From: Litorivita pollutaquae | Lineage (GTDB): Bacteria > Pseudomonadota > Alphaproteobacteria > Rhodobacterales > Rhodobacteraceae | DNA: 64,000 bases | Reading direction: 5' to 3' | NCBI RefSeq assembly: GCF_003205515.1 | Contig: NZ_KZ826483.1 | Span: forward strand, 1-64,000 | Shown here: piece after piece, positions 1-7,241 of the stretch | Numbering within the stretch: position 1 is the stretch's first letter | How the letters are laid out: each line of letters opens with the position of its first letter | Translations under genes and position numbers: made by a program | The notes under the pieces: generated by a model | What the model was told of the DNA's origin: nothing | The model's database searches: none | Seen by the model: only the letters and a program-made list of their open reading frames with translations

Positions 1-61
1 GAAGCGCCTCAAGCGCTACCGTGGCCTTAAAATTATCTGAAAAACTGCGTCTCTTGGTCAT
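1..61 (-). CDS. IS3-family transposase OrfA, N-terminus only (runs off the window)
   Basis: Reading the minus strand from the ATG at 61-59 gives MTKRRSFSDNFKATVALEAL with no stop before the window edge. This is the characteristic start of IS3-family OrfA, the DNA-binding HTH protein that is fused by programmed frameshift to the DDE transposase OrfB. Only 20 codons are visible. The sequence to its right (62 to about 127) would be the IS end carrying the terminal inverted repeat. It is too short for a subgroup call, but the N-terminal motif is distinctive. Confidence 0.75.
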   Translation of the reverse strand, partial: MTKRRSFSDNFKATVALEAL

Positions 62-129
62 TTGTGTATCCTGTCTTCAAGGTTGGATACATCTTAGCAC
101 GCTGTCCTGTTTTGCCGGACCACTTCACA
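1..129 (-). mobile_element. Terminal part of an IS3-family insertion sequence
   Basis: The OrfA start lies 66-68 bp from a candidate IS end. Read inward on the minus strand, the end begins TGAAGTGGTCCGGC, and IS3-family ends start with TG. The boundary is either 127 or 129. The following open frame (from codon 128-130) is open to the right but hits a stop at 95-97 inside the IS sequence, which fits an IS that interrupted that gene. The other IS end is outside the window. Confidence 0.55.
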
Positions 130-781
130 TAGGTTTGGTGTGAGAGAACTGGATGAGCTTTACCTTGAAAAATTCGTAGACCTCCGCCTCAAGCTAAAAT
201 CTTCAGCGCAGAAGGAAGGTCTGGCAGCAAAATCATTGGTAGGTGCGCTGAGTGTGTCTGTGCCATTTGGAGAAAGCGAAGCATTCTCGAGCGAGCGCGC
301 GGGTGAGGTCGCATCGAAAATCGTTGAACAAAGCGGCATCACATTCCGGCAGGTCAAGAGGACAGTAGAGCATATCGACCTAACGCTACGGTGCTATCGT
401 GATCAGCCGATAGACCTACCTCTACTAACCTATGTAGCATTCTCGCGAGTGGCAATAGATGCTGAGGGGAGATTTAGGTTTGACGAAAGCGTGTTACCTC
501 GCGCGGCACTTTCTCATGAGATTGCGGCAAGTCTTCTTTCTAGCAGAGAAAAAAGCCCAGTAAGCATCGCTGATGAGGAAAGGGCGGCAAGGTCTTGCAT
601 CGAGTTTGTTCGAGATAATTGTCATGAGCTGATAGAGCTCCCAGAAGACAGGTACAATCTAGATCCGCCGATGAATAATCGAAAATACTACGACTGGTAT
701 AAGGTGTTGGCTGGGTTAGGCCCGACATATATTTCGTCACATGAAAAAATGCTTAATGGTAGCCATCAACTGCTGGAATAG
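128..781 (+). pseudogene. C-terminal fragment of a KAP-like P-loop NTPase, 5' end removed by the IS
   Basis: About 213 codons remain open from the putative IS border to the stop at 779-781. The only in-frame start is a GTG at 140 with no convincing ribosome site, and there is no Walker A motif. The residues around 70-110 (FRQVKRTVEHIDLTLRCYRD, then LPLLTYVAFSRVAID) resemble the C-terminal helical part of KAP-family NTPases, a group of membrane-associated P-loop ATPases often found on mobile elements. The family call is by resemblance only. The missing ATPase domain would lie on the other side of the IS, outside this window. Confidence 0.4.
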
Positions 782-858
782 GAACTTGGTATAATGATTG
801 TGGTGCCCTTGCTCCGGAACACTCTTAGCTTCACTGCGACGTAAAGCTTGAGTGTCAG

Positions 859-1962
859 CTATTGACTGGGTTGCCGGAGGAGCCAAACTAAGCCGTTTCT
901 AACCGAGATCAGCCCGCCATTTTTTAAATTCTCCACTTCCCGATTGAATACCCTACGATGGCTTTCGCGCTTATTGGAACTCGATAGGCGATCCGTGGCG
1001 ATACTTCTTTCCATCCATTCCTTTTGGTCAACGCAAGGAGTGTTTGGATAGCGAGGGTCATGCAGACATTTCCCGCATTCTTGGAGTAATGCTTCCAAGG
1101 TTGAAAGAGCGATGGACGTTGGGCCAGTAATTTTTTCCGGCATGTCTGCAGCGGTATCGACGGGTTCAACTAGGCAAGTCGTGACGGGATCATCGTCCTG
1201 ATCGCGCCCCAACTCGACCTGCCGCAAGGCGTAGATGAACTTGTATCCGGTTGGCCCGTCTCTTTGTTTGGTCACTTCCGCTGAGATCACCCCAAACTCA
1301 TCCCGGGTTAGCTCAATTTCAGTGTCTATTGCGGCCCGAAGTGATGAGTGCCCACGCGCGCCGCGCGCAACATCCTTGCCGGAATGGTGGATCAACATAA
1401 TGTTCGAACCAGTCCCTCGACGCAGAACATCAAGATTTTTGACGAGATCGGCAATATCCGGTGCCGTATTTTCATCTCCGTCCCCCATGACCCGCGAAAG
1501 GGTATCGACGACGATGAGATCGAAACGGCCTGTTTGAGAGGCTAGATGTTGCACCATTTCGACAATAGCGGGTGCATCTGTGGCCTTGCCTGCAAATGTA
1601 ACCGGTGCCGCGATGACCCAGAACTGAGGATCATCCAACGCAGAGACACGGTTCGGGAAGGAGCTGCCACCTTCAGCGGCTATGTAGAGAACATTTCCCT
1701 TAGTCACCCGGCGATTTCCCCATTTCTCGCCCTTAGAGATATGGTGGGCCAGATCGAGAGCAAAAAACGATTTCCCGACATTGGAGGGCCCGAAAACAAC
1801 CGCAAGTGTTCCCTTGTCGAGCCAGCCTTTCACCAGATACTCCCGATCCAGAGCGGCTTCAAAATTCCCCGCCCATGTTGCCGCCGCTAACAGTTCCTTT
1901 GCCTTCGGCCTTAATAGTGCCGGGTCACTCCGGATCGGCGTGACTTTGTCGAAATCATTCAT
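859..1962 (-). CDS. RepA-like AAA family ATPase (AAA_25-type helicase/replication protein of a mobile element)
   Basis: The 367-residue protein has a RecA-type fold. It shows Walker A GPSNVGKS (about 58-65), a Walker B-like FDLIVVDT (about 147-154), and IMLIHHSGKD followed by ARGHSSLRAAID (about 188-213), the arrangement seen in hexameric RepA-like helicases of plasmids, satellites and phages. The C-terminal 90 residues look like a winged-helix DNA-binding region. Its ATG overlaps the TGA of the upstream minus-strand gene (ATGA), so the two were probably translationally coupled. The upstream gene is now split by the integrative element, which removes its original promoter. Role as a replication helicase is inferred from the family. 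Confidence 0.75.
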   Translation of the reverse strand: MNDFDKVTPIRSDPALLRPKAKELLAAATWAGNFEAALDREYLVKGWLDKGTLAVVFGPSNVGKSFFALDLAHHISKGEKWGNRRVTKGNVLYIAAEGGSSFPNRVSALDDPQFWVIAAPVTFAGKATDAPAIVEMVQHLASQTGRFDLIVVDTLSRVMGDGDENTAPDIADLVKNLDVLRRGTGSNIMLIHHSGKDVARGARGHSSLRAAIDTEIELTRDEFGVISAEVTKQRDGPTGYKFIYALRQVELGRDQDDDPVTTCLVEPVDTAADMPEKITGPTSIALSTLEALLQECGKCLHDPRYPNTPCVDQKEWMERSIATDRLSSSNKRESHRRVFNREVENLKNGGLISVRNGLVWLLRQPSQ

Positions 1963-2490
1963 ATTGCATTCTGCCTAAAAGCACCGTTTGGGTCGATGCG
2001 GGACAAAAATGCCCTTTGATCATCTGTCGTGAAGCTTTCCCACAAACGGATAAACAGTCGCTTCCGATCCGGAGTTGAAGCGCTATCGGTGTGAAGTTTG
2101 ACCAAGAAATCCGGATCATCAAAATCAGGAAGATCGCACTCCAATTCCGGATGCGTATCAATCGAATGACTGCGGCGATACTCTTCTGCAACCTCTGCAA
2201 ACAGTGATCCGGTGCCATAGACCTCTTGGACAATAATAGCTTGGTCACTAAGCTTTTGCGCGAGTTCGGGGTCTACTTCTCTTGAAATTTCATTGGCAAG
2301 TTCTGCTATCTCGTACTCATCTAGGGCAGCGATACATTTCAGAATGAATTCCACCGCATCCGAGAGCAGGGAAACTTGGTTCGACAAGGCTGTGTTTTCT
2401 GTTGATTGCTCAATGGCTGTTTTGTGTGGGGTTCGACAGGTTAACTCGTTGGTAGGAAATACAATACCTTCTCCTCCCCAGTCCGCCACT
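1959..2490 (-). pseudogene. 3' portion of a gene split by the integrative element
   Basis: The frame is open for 176 codons up to a GTG at 2489-2487 that lies inside the 16-bp direct repeat. There is no internal Met and no ribosome site, so the present start is not natural. The same frame enters the identical repeat copy at 13665-13680 from an upstream ATG at 13721. Joining the two halves at the repeat gives an intact protein of about 190 residues beginning MSEFYKGNNAF. The protein is acidic, soluble, and of no family I recognise. Its stop overlaps the ATG of the RepA-like ATPase gene. Confidence 0.65.
2475..2490 (+). repeat. Left attachment-site core (16-bp direct repeat copy 1)
   Basis: TCCCCAGTCCGCCACT is repeated exactly at 13665-13680, 11,190 bp away and in the same orientation. 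The identity stops at both ends of the 16 bp. On the minus strand it encodes V-A-D-W-G in the split gene. It is not part of a recognisable tRNA. Confidence 0.75.
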
Positions 2491-2545
2491 AACGACCTGT
2501 AAGTGTATGATTTTACACGATAAATCTGCGTTGTTCAGTTTTCGA

Positions 2546-2568
2546 TCCCACATTTGTTCCCACACTTG
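2546..2568 (+). repeat. Left arm-type integrase sites (23-bp direct repeat copy 1)
   Basis: Two tandem units of the form CCCACAYTTG (2547-2556 and 2559-2568) make a 23-bp block identical to 13516-13538. It lies 55 bp inside the left core repeat. Tandem units of this kind upstream of DUF4102 integrase genes are typical arm-binding sites. Confidence 0.6.
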
Positions 2569-2589
2569 CGGTTCGGTTGAATTATACAT

Positions 2590-3621
2590 TCAGTCTAAAT
2601 CAGACGTGTTTCCGGTAATCAGCCTACGTTGTTCATCGCGGCTGATTTGCCCGTAGCTACGCAATGTCGTCAAAACGTCGGTGTGGCCAAGGTTTTGCGA
2701 TGTGGCCACCAGTTCAGCAACTGACGTGCAATGCTTGGCGGCGTGACGCGCGAGCATATGCCGGAATGCGTGGGGGCCGTAGTTGGGAACGCCCGCAGCC
2801 TCAAACGCGATGCGAACAATCTTGCGCACGGGTTCGGTTGTTTTCCAATGCTGCCGCGTGAATCCGTTCGCTGTAAAGCCTGAGTTGGAATTTGCTGTGA
2901 TCGCGGTTGCGGGGAACAATGGATCATCGGGGCCATAGAGCACGATGTCGTCACAATAGGCGATCCACTCGGTTAGCGCGGCCTCGGCTTCCTCGAATCC
3001 TTTTGCAAAGAACGTATCAATCGCCTTACCAAACTTGGTTGCCACTTCGCGCGGGTTTTGCGTCACGGACTGCTCGTGCAAATCGACGTGCTTAATTTTG
3101 AGCGAAACCAAAGCGGCCACCCGAATACCTGTGAGGCAAAGAAGGGCAAAGACGGCCTTGTCGCGCTTTTGCTGGGGCGTGGTGCTTGGCATACGCGCTA
3201 AGGCGTGTTTGGCTTGCTTTAGGCTAGGTGCAGGACGTGGCGGGGCCGCGCGTGCCTCTGCCTCATCGCGTCGAGACAAGTTGAAATAATCTGCATCCGC
3301 CGCTTTTATCCGGCTGCGAAATCCGTCTTGCTGGGAAAGCCACAGAACAAACTCACGCAAGGTTGCCAAGATAGACCGCATTGTTGATTTGCCCAAGGGT
3401 GTTCCCGCCGTCGTTTTGCTGTCTTCCAAGTGAGTGCGAAACCCCATCGCCTGTTCAATATGAAAACGTGCAAAGTCCTTGCGCCCGTTCCAGGCGTCGA
3501 ACCGTTCAAGTGCTGCGATTTCGCGATCCAACGTCTTTTCAGAAAGTTGGCGGGCGAATTTGCGATATTCCAGAAAGCGGCGTTTCAGGCGTTCGTTCTT
3601 TTCATTGGGTCGTTTGGTCAT
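2590..3621 (-). CDS. Tyrosine recombinase/site-specific integrase (first integrase)
   Basis: A 343-residue tyrosine recombinase with an N-terminal SAM-like core-binding domain (about 10-110) and a C-terminal catalytic domain. The catalytic set is visible: R167 in LTGIRVAAL, H284-x-x-R287 in HAFRHML, H313 in LGHTDV and the nucleophile Y323 in LRSYG. It cleaves and rejoins DNA at attachment sites. It ends 100 bp inside the left core repeat and is the last gene of a minus-strand series with two HTH proteins and two unknown genes. It is not related at the sequence level to the P4-type integrase at the other end of the element. Confidence 0.85.
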   Translation of the reverse strand: MTKRPNEKNERLKRRFLEYRKFARQLSEKTLDREIAALERFDAWNGRKDFARFHIEQAMGFRTHLEDSKTTAGTPLGKSTMRSILATLREFVLWLSQQDGFRSRIKAADADYFNLSRRDEAEARAAPPRPAPSLKQAKHALARMPSTTPQQKRDKAVFALLCLTGIRVAALVSLKIKHVDLHEQSVTQNPREVATKFGKAIDTFFAKGFEEAEAALTEWIAYCDDIVLYGPDDPLFPATAITANSNSGFTANGFTRQHWKTTEPVRKIVRIAFEAAGVPNYGPHAFRHMLARHAAKHCTSVAELVATSQNLGHTDVLTTLRSYGQISRDEQRRLITGNTSDLD

Positions 3622-3728
3622 CTTTATATCCTGTATTTATGAGGGTTGTCGGGATGGTTTTCAGGTGCGTTTGAAGGCAACGCGATGCAGGGTCTGAGGT
3701 GGAAATACAGGGGGGATTGTGTCCACCA

Positions 3729-4154
3729 TTATAATGCCAACTCATCCCGTTTTATTGTGAGGTCGAGTTTGGCGCGGATCGCGGAAAGGCTGGTCAAAGA
3801 GACGGGCTTGCACATGAGCGTTTCGCAGACGTCACAAATCGCTGTGAGCATCGCTTTGTTGCCCGTGATCTCGTAATCGGCCATCGCGCCAGCGGGGCCA
3901 CGACACGCACGGCATCGCAGGCAATAAAACTCACACAGACCTGTTTTCACTTTACGACCTTCGCGCTGGGCGTTGATGTGGGCGCGTAGATCATCACCAC
4001 GAATAAGCGGGGGGTATGACGCATCCAAAAGCTGCAACCCATCTCGGATCCAGTTTCGTATCGTGCGAGGGGAAACGCCGACAAGTGCCGCCGCTTCCTT
4101 TAGTGTATAACAGCGATAGGATTTGATCCCGCTTAGACGGGCCTGTTTGGGCAC
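3729..4154 (-). CDS. HTH protein with a Cys-rich zinc-ribbon-like C-terminus
   Basis: The 141-residue protein has a MerR/excisionase-like HTH (TLKEAAALVGVSPRTIRNWI, about 17-36). A Cys-rich stretch follows (C-L-R-C-R-A-C about 78-84, then C-D-V-C-E-T-L-M-C about 108-116) that could bind zinc. It lies between the first integrase and a small excisionase-like protein on the same strand, 6 bp after the latter. By context it is probably a recombination directionality factor or a regulator of the integrase. Function is inferred. Confidence 0.65.
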   Translation of the reverse strand: MPKQARLSGIKSYRCYTLKEAAALVGVSPRTIRNWIRDGLQLLDASYPPLIRGDDLRAHINAQREGRKVKTGLCEFYCLRCRACRGPAGAMADYEITGNKAMLTAICDVCETLMCKPVSLTSLSAIRAKLDLTIKRDELAL

Positions 4155-4160
4155 GGCGAA

Positions 4161-4370
4161 TTACTCCGTGCCTGATTGATGCGTTGCCAGCCATTCGTGA
4201 ATGGCTTCAATCTTGATCAGGCGGCGCGTGCCGATCTTGATGCTTTTTAGGTCACCTTTGGCTAACGCGGCGTAGAGAGTTGTCCGGCCAATGCCAGCAA
4301 GTCGTGCAGCCTCGTCTGGCGAAACGGCAATTGGGGGTGTTGGTTGGGTCGTTTTCGGCGAATGTACCAT
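4161..4370 (-). CDS. Small excisionase-family DNA-binding protein
   Basis: The 69-residue protein has a single winged HTH of the helix_turn_helix_17 type: VSPDEAARLAGIGRTTLYAA followed by IKIGTRRLIKIEAIHEWL. Proteins of this size and fold next to an integrase are usually excisionases (Xis) that bend DNA and promote excision, or repressors of the module. It ends 6 bp before the Cys-rich HTH gene, so the two are almost certainly co-transcribed with the integrase. Confidence 0.75.
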   Translation of the reverse strand: MVHSPKTTQPTPPIAVSPDEAARLAGIGRTTLYAALAKGDLKSIKIGTRRLIKIEAIHEWLATHQSGTE

Positions 4371-4451
4371 CGTTCATACTCCATCATTTGACGATGAATG
4401 AACTTTGGCGGACGCAGGGTGGATCAAAACAGATCGTGCGTTTCGATCCAG

Positions 4452-5270
4452 TTATGATCCACGTCTAGCCTCTGAAACATAACGGTTTATTGAGGATAGT
4501 GCAGGCGATGTCTTGTTTGGAAAATTGGCCTTGTAGACAGCAAGGACCGCCTTGGCTTCTTCGTTCCGTCCTTTTAGAGCAGTTCCGTTCTCGGCGCGGT
4601 TCGCAATGATTTGGGTCAACGCCTCTTTGTAGGCACTCGGTCGCCCGCCCGTCCGATTCACGGGAACGCCAGCAAGCGCATGAAGGTCGGCATTTACAGC
4701 CAATGTGCCAGATTTTGGGTCAAAGCGAAGAACGTCTTGCAGTTGAATAGTGACATAGGGCGGCACAGACAAAGTGCCTGTCGATGTCAGGATAATCCCA
4801 AAAGTAGACCTCATTTCACCGATCATAGCGCCTTTAAAATCTTTGATATCATTTTCACCTTGCATCATCGGTTGGAAATACAATGCAATGTCACCCGCAG
4901 GGCTATCCAAGGCCCCAATTCGCCATGTTTCGCCATTTAGGGGTGTTGATTTCCTCCGTTTGCAATTCAGCTGGTCTGCCATCTGTGCGGTGAAGGCAAT
5001 CAGGTTTGGTTGTGTCGAGATGAGGTCCAACCGGGCTTTCGTGACAAATCCTACATCAGGGCAATAGTACCCATATGATCCGGTCTCATAGACGATTGCG
5101 GCGTCATGGGGTTGGTCACACGCATCGCAAACAAGCGAAGAAACGACGCCTGTTTCTTCGATCACCCCAGCTTTTAGAAGAAGATCATATGCCGGATATT
5201 TGGAATACTTGTTCGCCAAGACGCTGCAGCGCTGGGCGATGAGTGAGGCGAAGAGGTTTACCGTTTCCAC
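4452..5270 (-). CDS. Unrecognised protein with a CxxC motif and a C-terminal DNA-binding-like region
   Basis: A 272-residue soluble protein. Residues about 43-46 form CDAC and a further Cys follows at YYC about 20 residues later, suggesting a zinc finger. The last 70 residues (from NRTGGRPSAYKEAL) are Lys/Arg-rich and helical and resemble C-terminal DNA-binding tails in mobile-element proteins. It begins immediately after the 406-residue gene stops (0-bp gap), so the two are one transcriptional unit and probably one functional module. I do not recognise a family. It could be an accessory defence or element-maintenance function. Confidence 0.55.
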   Translation of the reverse strand: METVNLFASLIAQRCSVLANKYSKYPAYDLLLKAGVIEETGVVSSLVCDACDQPHDAAIVYETGSYGYYCPDVGFVTKARLDLISTQPNLIAFTAQMADQLNCKRRKSTPLNGETWRIGALDSPAGDIALYFQPMMQGENDIKDFKGAMIGEMRSTFGIILTSTGTLSVPPYVTIQLQDVLRFDPKSGTLAVNADLHALAGVPVNRTGGRPSAYKEALTQIIANRAENGTALKGRNEEAKAVLAVYKANFPNKTSPALSSINRYVSEARRGS

Positions 5271-6491
5271 TTAGACTGCCTCGATAACGTCAAACCGTTC
5301 AGGGCGCTTTGCCAGTAACTTCCATCGTTCCAAGAGATTGATCACAAACTGCCGTTCCGCTTCGGTCTTGTTTGGGATGGTTGTCGTATTGGGGGTGCGC
5401 AATGTAACCGTAAGGGTCTTGGCGCGTTTGCCAACTTGCGGTGCGAGCGCGATCCGCAAGGTTGTGCCGATAATCGTCCAGCCTGCTGCATGGATCGGGG
5501 AGCGTTCACCGAACTGACGTTCAAGAAACTGATAGATGGTTTCATCATCCCCCCGCCGTTCAAATCGCGCAAAACCGCCACCCGTGGAATAAAACTCAAG
5601 AGAAGATACTTCGACGCTGGCCACCCCATCGGCAGGTTCGGTGGGAAAGCTGGGATTTGACGCTATATTGCCCAACAAAACGTCGCGGCGCGGTGTCTCA
5701 ATAGGTGGTGCGGATTGCGGAGCAAAATGCTGGGAAAAGGATGTTGCGTATTCGTCGCGTATCTTTTTGCCGCCACGGGCGCAAATTTCTACGATCCGTT
5801 CTTTGGCATTGCATGCAATTCCGACTTCAAGAACCCTTTGCACAACTTGTCGTTCCAACCCCTCAGATGATCCAAAGGTAAGTTCGCTTTCTGCGTTGGA
5901 TTCGACGTAGATCGTCGCCTGTAAAATTTCCGTTTCTTCCGCCGTGATGGGGTGAACCCGAATTGACGTGTACCAGTCAGCTTCGCGCTTGCGGTGTTCC
6001 GGCAGATCAAGAATGGCAATCGCGTCGGCGACAAAGCCTGCACGGGCTACCTCGTCGCCTAGCGCCCAAGGTTTGCCATCGTCGTCGAATTGGAAGGCAG
6101 ACCAGTTTTTTCCACCAGTGCGTTGCATCAAAGAGGCCTGCACCGAAACCCGTTCCAGCGTCTTTGGATGATCTATGGCCAGCATCAGGAGAACGTCCTG
6201 GATGCCCTGCAACCCTTCTAAATCAATGCGCTGGGCACTGCAGATTTGCTCAGCAGCGGTCATGCCTTGCGGGGTAGCCAAACTGGCAAGGTGATCAAGT
6301 TCGGCTTTGACCTTATCTTGTCGCAGGTCAGGTAAATCGGCGATTAGCGTGGCAATGTCATTCACAAGCGCTGTCCCGCGCCCTTGGCCTTGCCAATTAA
6401 AATCATCAGGGGCATCCACCCCGAACGCCTTTAGGAAAGCTGCCAATCTCTCGTCGGGGGATTTACGGATAAAGCCGCTAAATGAAGCCAT
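5271..6491 (-). CDS. Unrecognised 406-residue protein, first gene of the minus-strand operon
   Basis: A soluble protein with no signal peptide or membrane segments. The N-terminal third is helical; the C-terminal part (about 290-380) alternates beta-like segments (SLEFYSTGGGFARFERRGDD, then GWTIIGTTLRIALAP). No catalytic signature known to me is visible. It is the promoter-proximal gene of a five-gene series running toward the first integrase, with the 272-residue gene directly abutting. The long untranslated region upstream (6492-7061) may hold its promoter and regulatory sites. It is a candidate for a new element-borne function. Confidence 0.55.
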   Translation of the reverse strand: MASFSGFIRKSPDERLAAFLKAFGVDAPDDFNWQGQGRGTALVNDIATLIADLPDLRQDKVKAELDHLASLATPQGMTAAEQICSAQRIDLEGLQGIQDVLLMLAIDHPKTLERVSVQASLMQRTGGKNWSAFQFDDDGKPWALGDEVARAGFVADAIAILDLPEHRKREADWYTSIRVHPITAEETEILQATIYVESNAESELTFGSSEGLERQVVQRVLEVGIACNAKERIVEICARGGKKIRDEYATSFSQHFAPQSAPPIETPRRDVLLGNIASNPSFPTEPADGVASVEVSSLEFYSTGGGFARFERRGDDETIYQFLERQFGERSPIHAAGWTIIGTTLRIALAPQVGKRAKTLTVTLRTPNTTTIPNKTEAERQFVINLLERWKLLAKRPERFDVIEAV

Positions 6492-7061
6492 GAATAGTGC
6501 CTTCGGTTGTTACAAAGGCTATATTTGGTGTTCACGGGAGTGTGATACAAGCCGTGGTTGCGTAAAAATATCAGTGCAGGGGGCTATGGCGCGGCAGCTG
6601 GTTTGTGGTGCGATGGGAGAGGGGTGACGGAATGGGTGTTGGGGAGCAGGTGCTGGAGTTATGTGTCCATTCAGGATGTGGCTCCGCCTTAGAATTTGCG
6701 TAAATGCATTCAGTGTGTTGGACGAGTGGGGCTCGTCCAAAGTCAAGCTGAGGCTGTCTTGGTTGGCCTTTATAAATCTGTATTCCCCGCCTTCGTGCGT
6801 CGTCTTCAGCGGTTTACTGCTGGGGTCTAAGCGGATGCTGAAACTAGCGCGTGGTTAACGGGCCTTGGATCCCGCTCAGGAAGGGCGTGGCCAAGCGCAG
6901 GGCGCAGATCCACGTTCGAGGCGTTGCTACCCTAACTCAGATTTTGGCGCGACATGATGCGGGCAAGTGGACGTCGTAGTCTGCGATCTGCAAACCACAG
7001 GGAACTGGATATTTGAAGTTTGGTAAAATAGTTTGGTTTTGCCGCCAGGCATTTGAAAGAG
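6492..7061. other. 570-bp non-coding stretch between the unknown operon and the tracrRNA
   Basis: No open frame here has a plausible start or family resemblance. The only structure I can point to is a perfect 9-bp inverted repeat, TTGGACGAG-N5-CTCGTCCAA, at 6718-6740. It has no T-run and so is more likely an operator or a folded RNA element than a terminator. The stretch must contain the promoter of the minus-strand operon. Confidence 0.4.
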
Positions 7062-7089
7062 AAAAAGGCACAGGCCGTAGCCTGTGCCT
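7062..7089 (-). terminator. Intrinsic terminator of the tracrRNA
   Basis: A perfect 10-bp stem (7080-7089 with 7066-7075), a TACG loop, and a five-base T-run on the minus strand ending at 7062. Confidence 0.85.
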
Positions 7090-7141
7090 CAATGTGGTGC
7101 AATCGAATGCTTGTTAACGGCTCGACCGCGAATTTTGAACG
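7062..7141 (-). ncRNA. tracrRNA of the type II-C system
   Basis: On the minus strand the anti-repeat occupies 7140-7113. It pairs with the 5' part of the CRISPR repeat: 17 consecutive base pairs, one G/C mismatch, five more pairs, then a small bulge and three pairs. A short linker region with a possible small stem follows. The end is a perfect 10-bp hairpin (AGGCACAGGC-TACG-GCCTGTGCCT) with a T-run, an intrinsic terminator with a UNCG-type tetraloop. A promoter upstream (TTGACC, 17 bp, AAAAAT) predicts a start near 7140, so the RNA is about 80 nt. It would guide repeat pairing, RNase III processing and Cas9 loading. The anti-repeat also sets the crRNA strand as minus. Confidence 0.88.
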
Positions 7142-7146
7142 CCCCC

Positions 7147-7175
7147 ATTTTTCACGGGTTGTTCGCAAAGGTCAA
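7147..7175 (-). promoter_or_regulatory. Candidate tracrRNA promoter
   Basis: On the minus strand TTGACC (7175-7170) and AAAAAT (7152-7147) are spaced by exactly 17 bp. The predicted start falls at the first base of the anti-repeat. The -35 matches five of six consensus bases; the -10 matches four of six. Confidence 0.55.
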
Positions 7176-7241
7176 GTGCCCTTTATGGTTGAAATGAACT
7201 AGGCTCGATGCGATCTTGGCGCACTACTTGGAGGTTGAGTG

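Noticed and set aside
2475-2490. The 16-bp repeat as the 3' end of a tRNA gene
   Set aside because: No T-arm or acceptor stem can be drawn at either copy. The repeat lies in a protein-coding frame instead.
4372-4403. Inverted repeat GTTCAT-N20-ATGAAC upstream of the excisionase-like gene as an operator
   Set aside because: Arms of 6 bp with a 20-bp loop are expected by chance; too weak to list as a feature.
6932-7168. A 78-codon minus-strand frame
   Set aside because: It covers the tracrRNA, its promoter and its terminator; no protein character.
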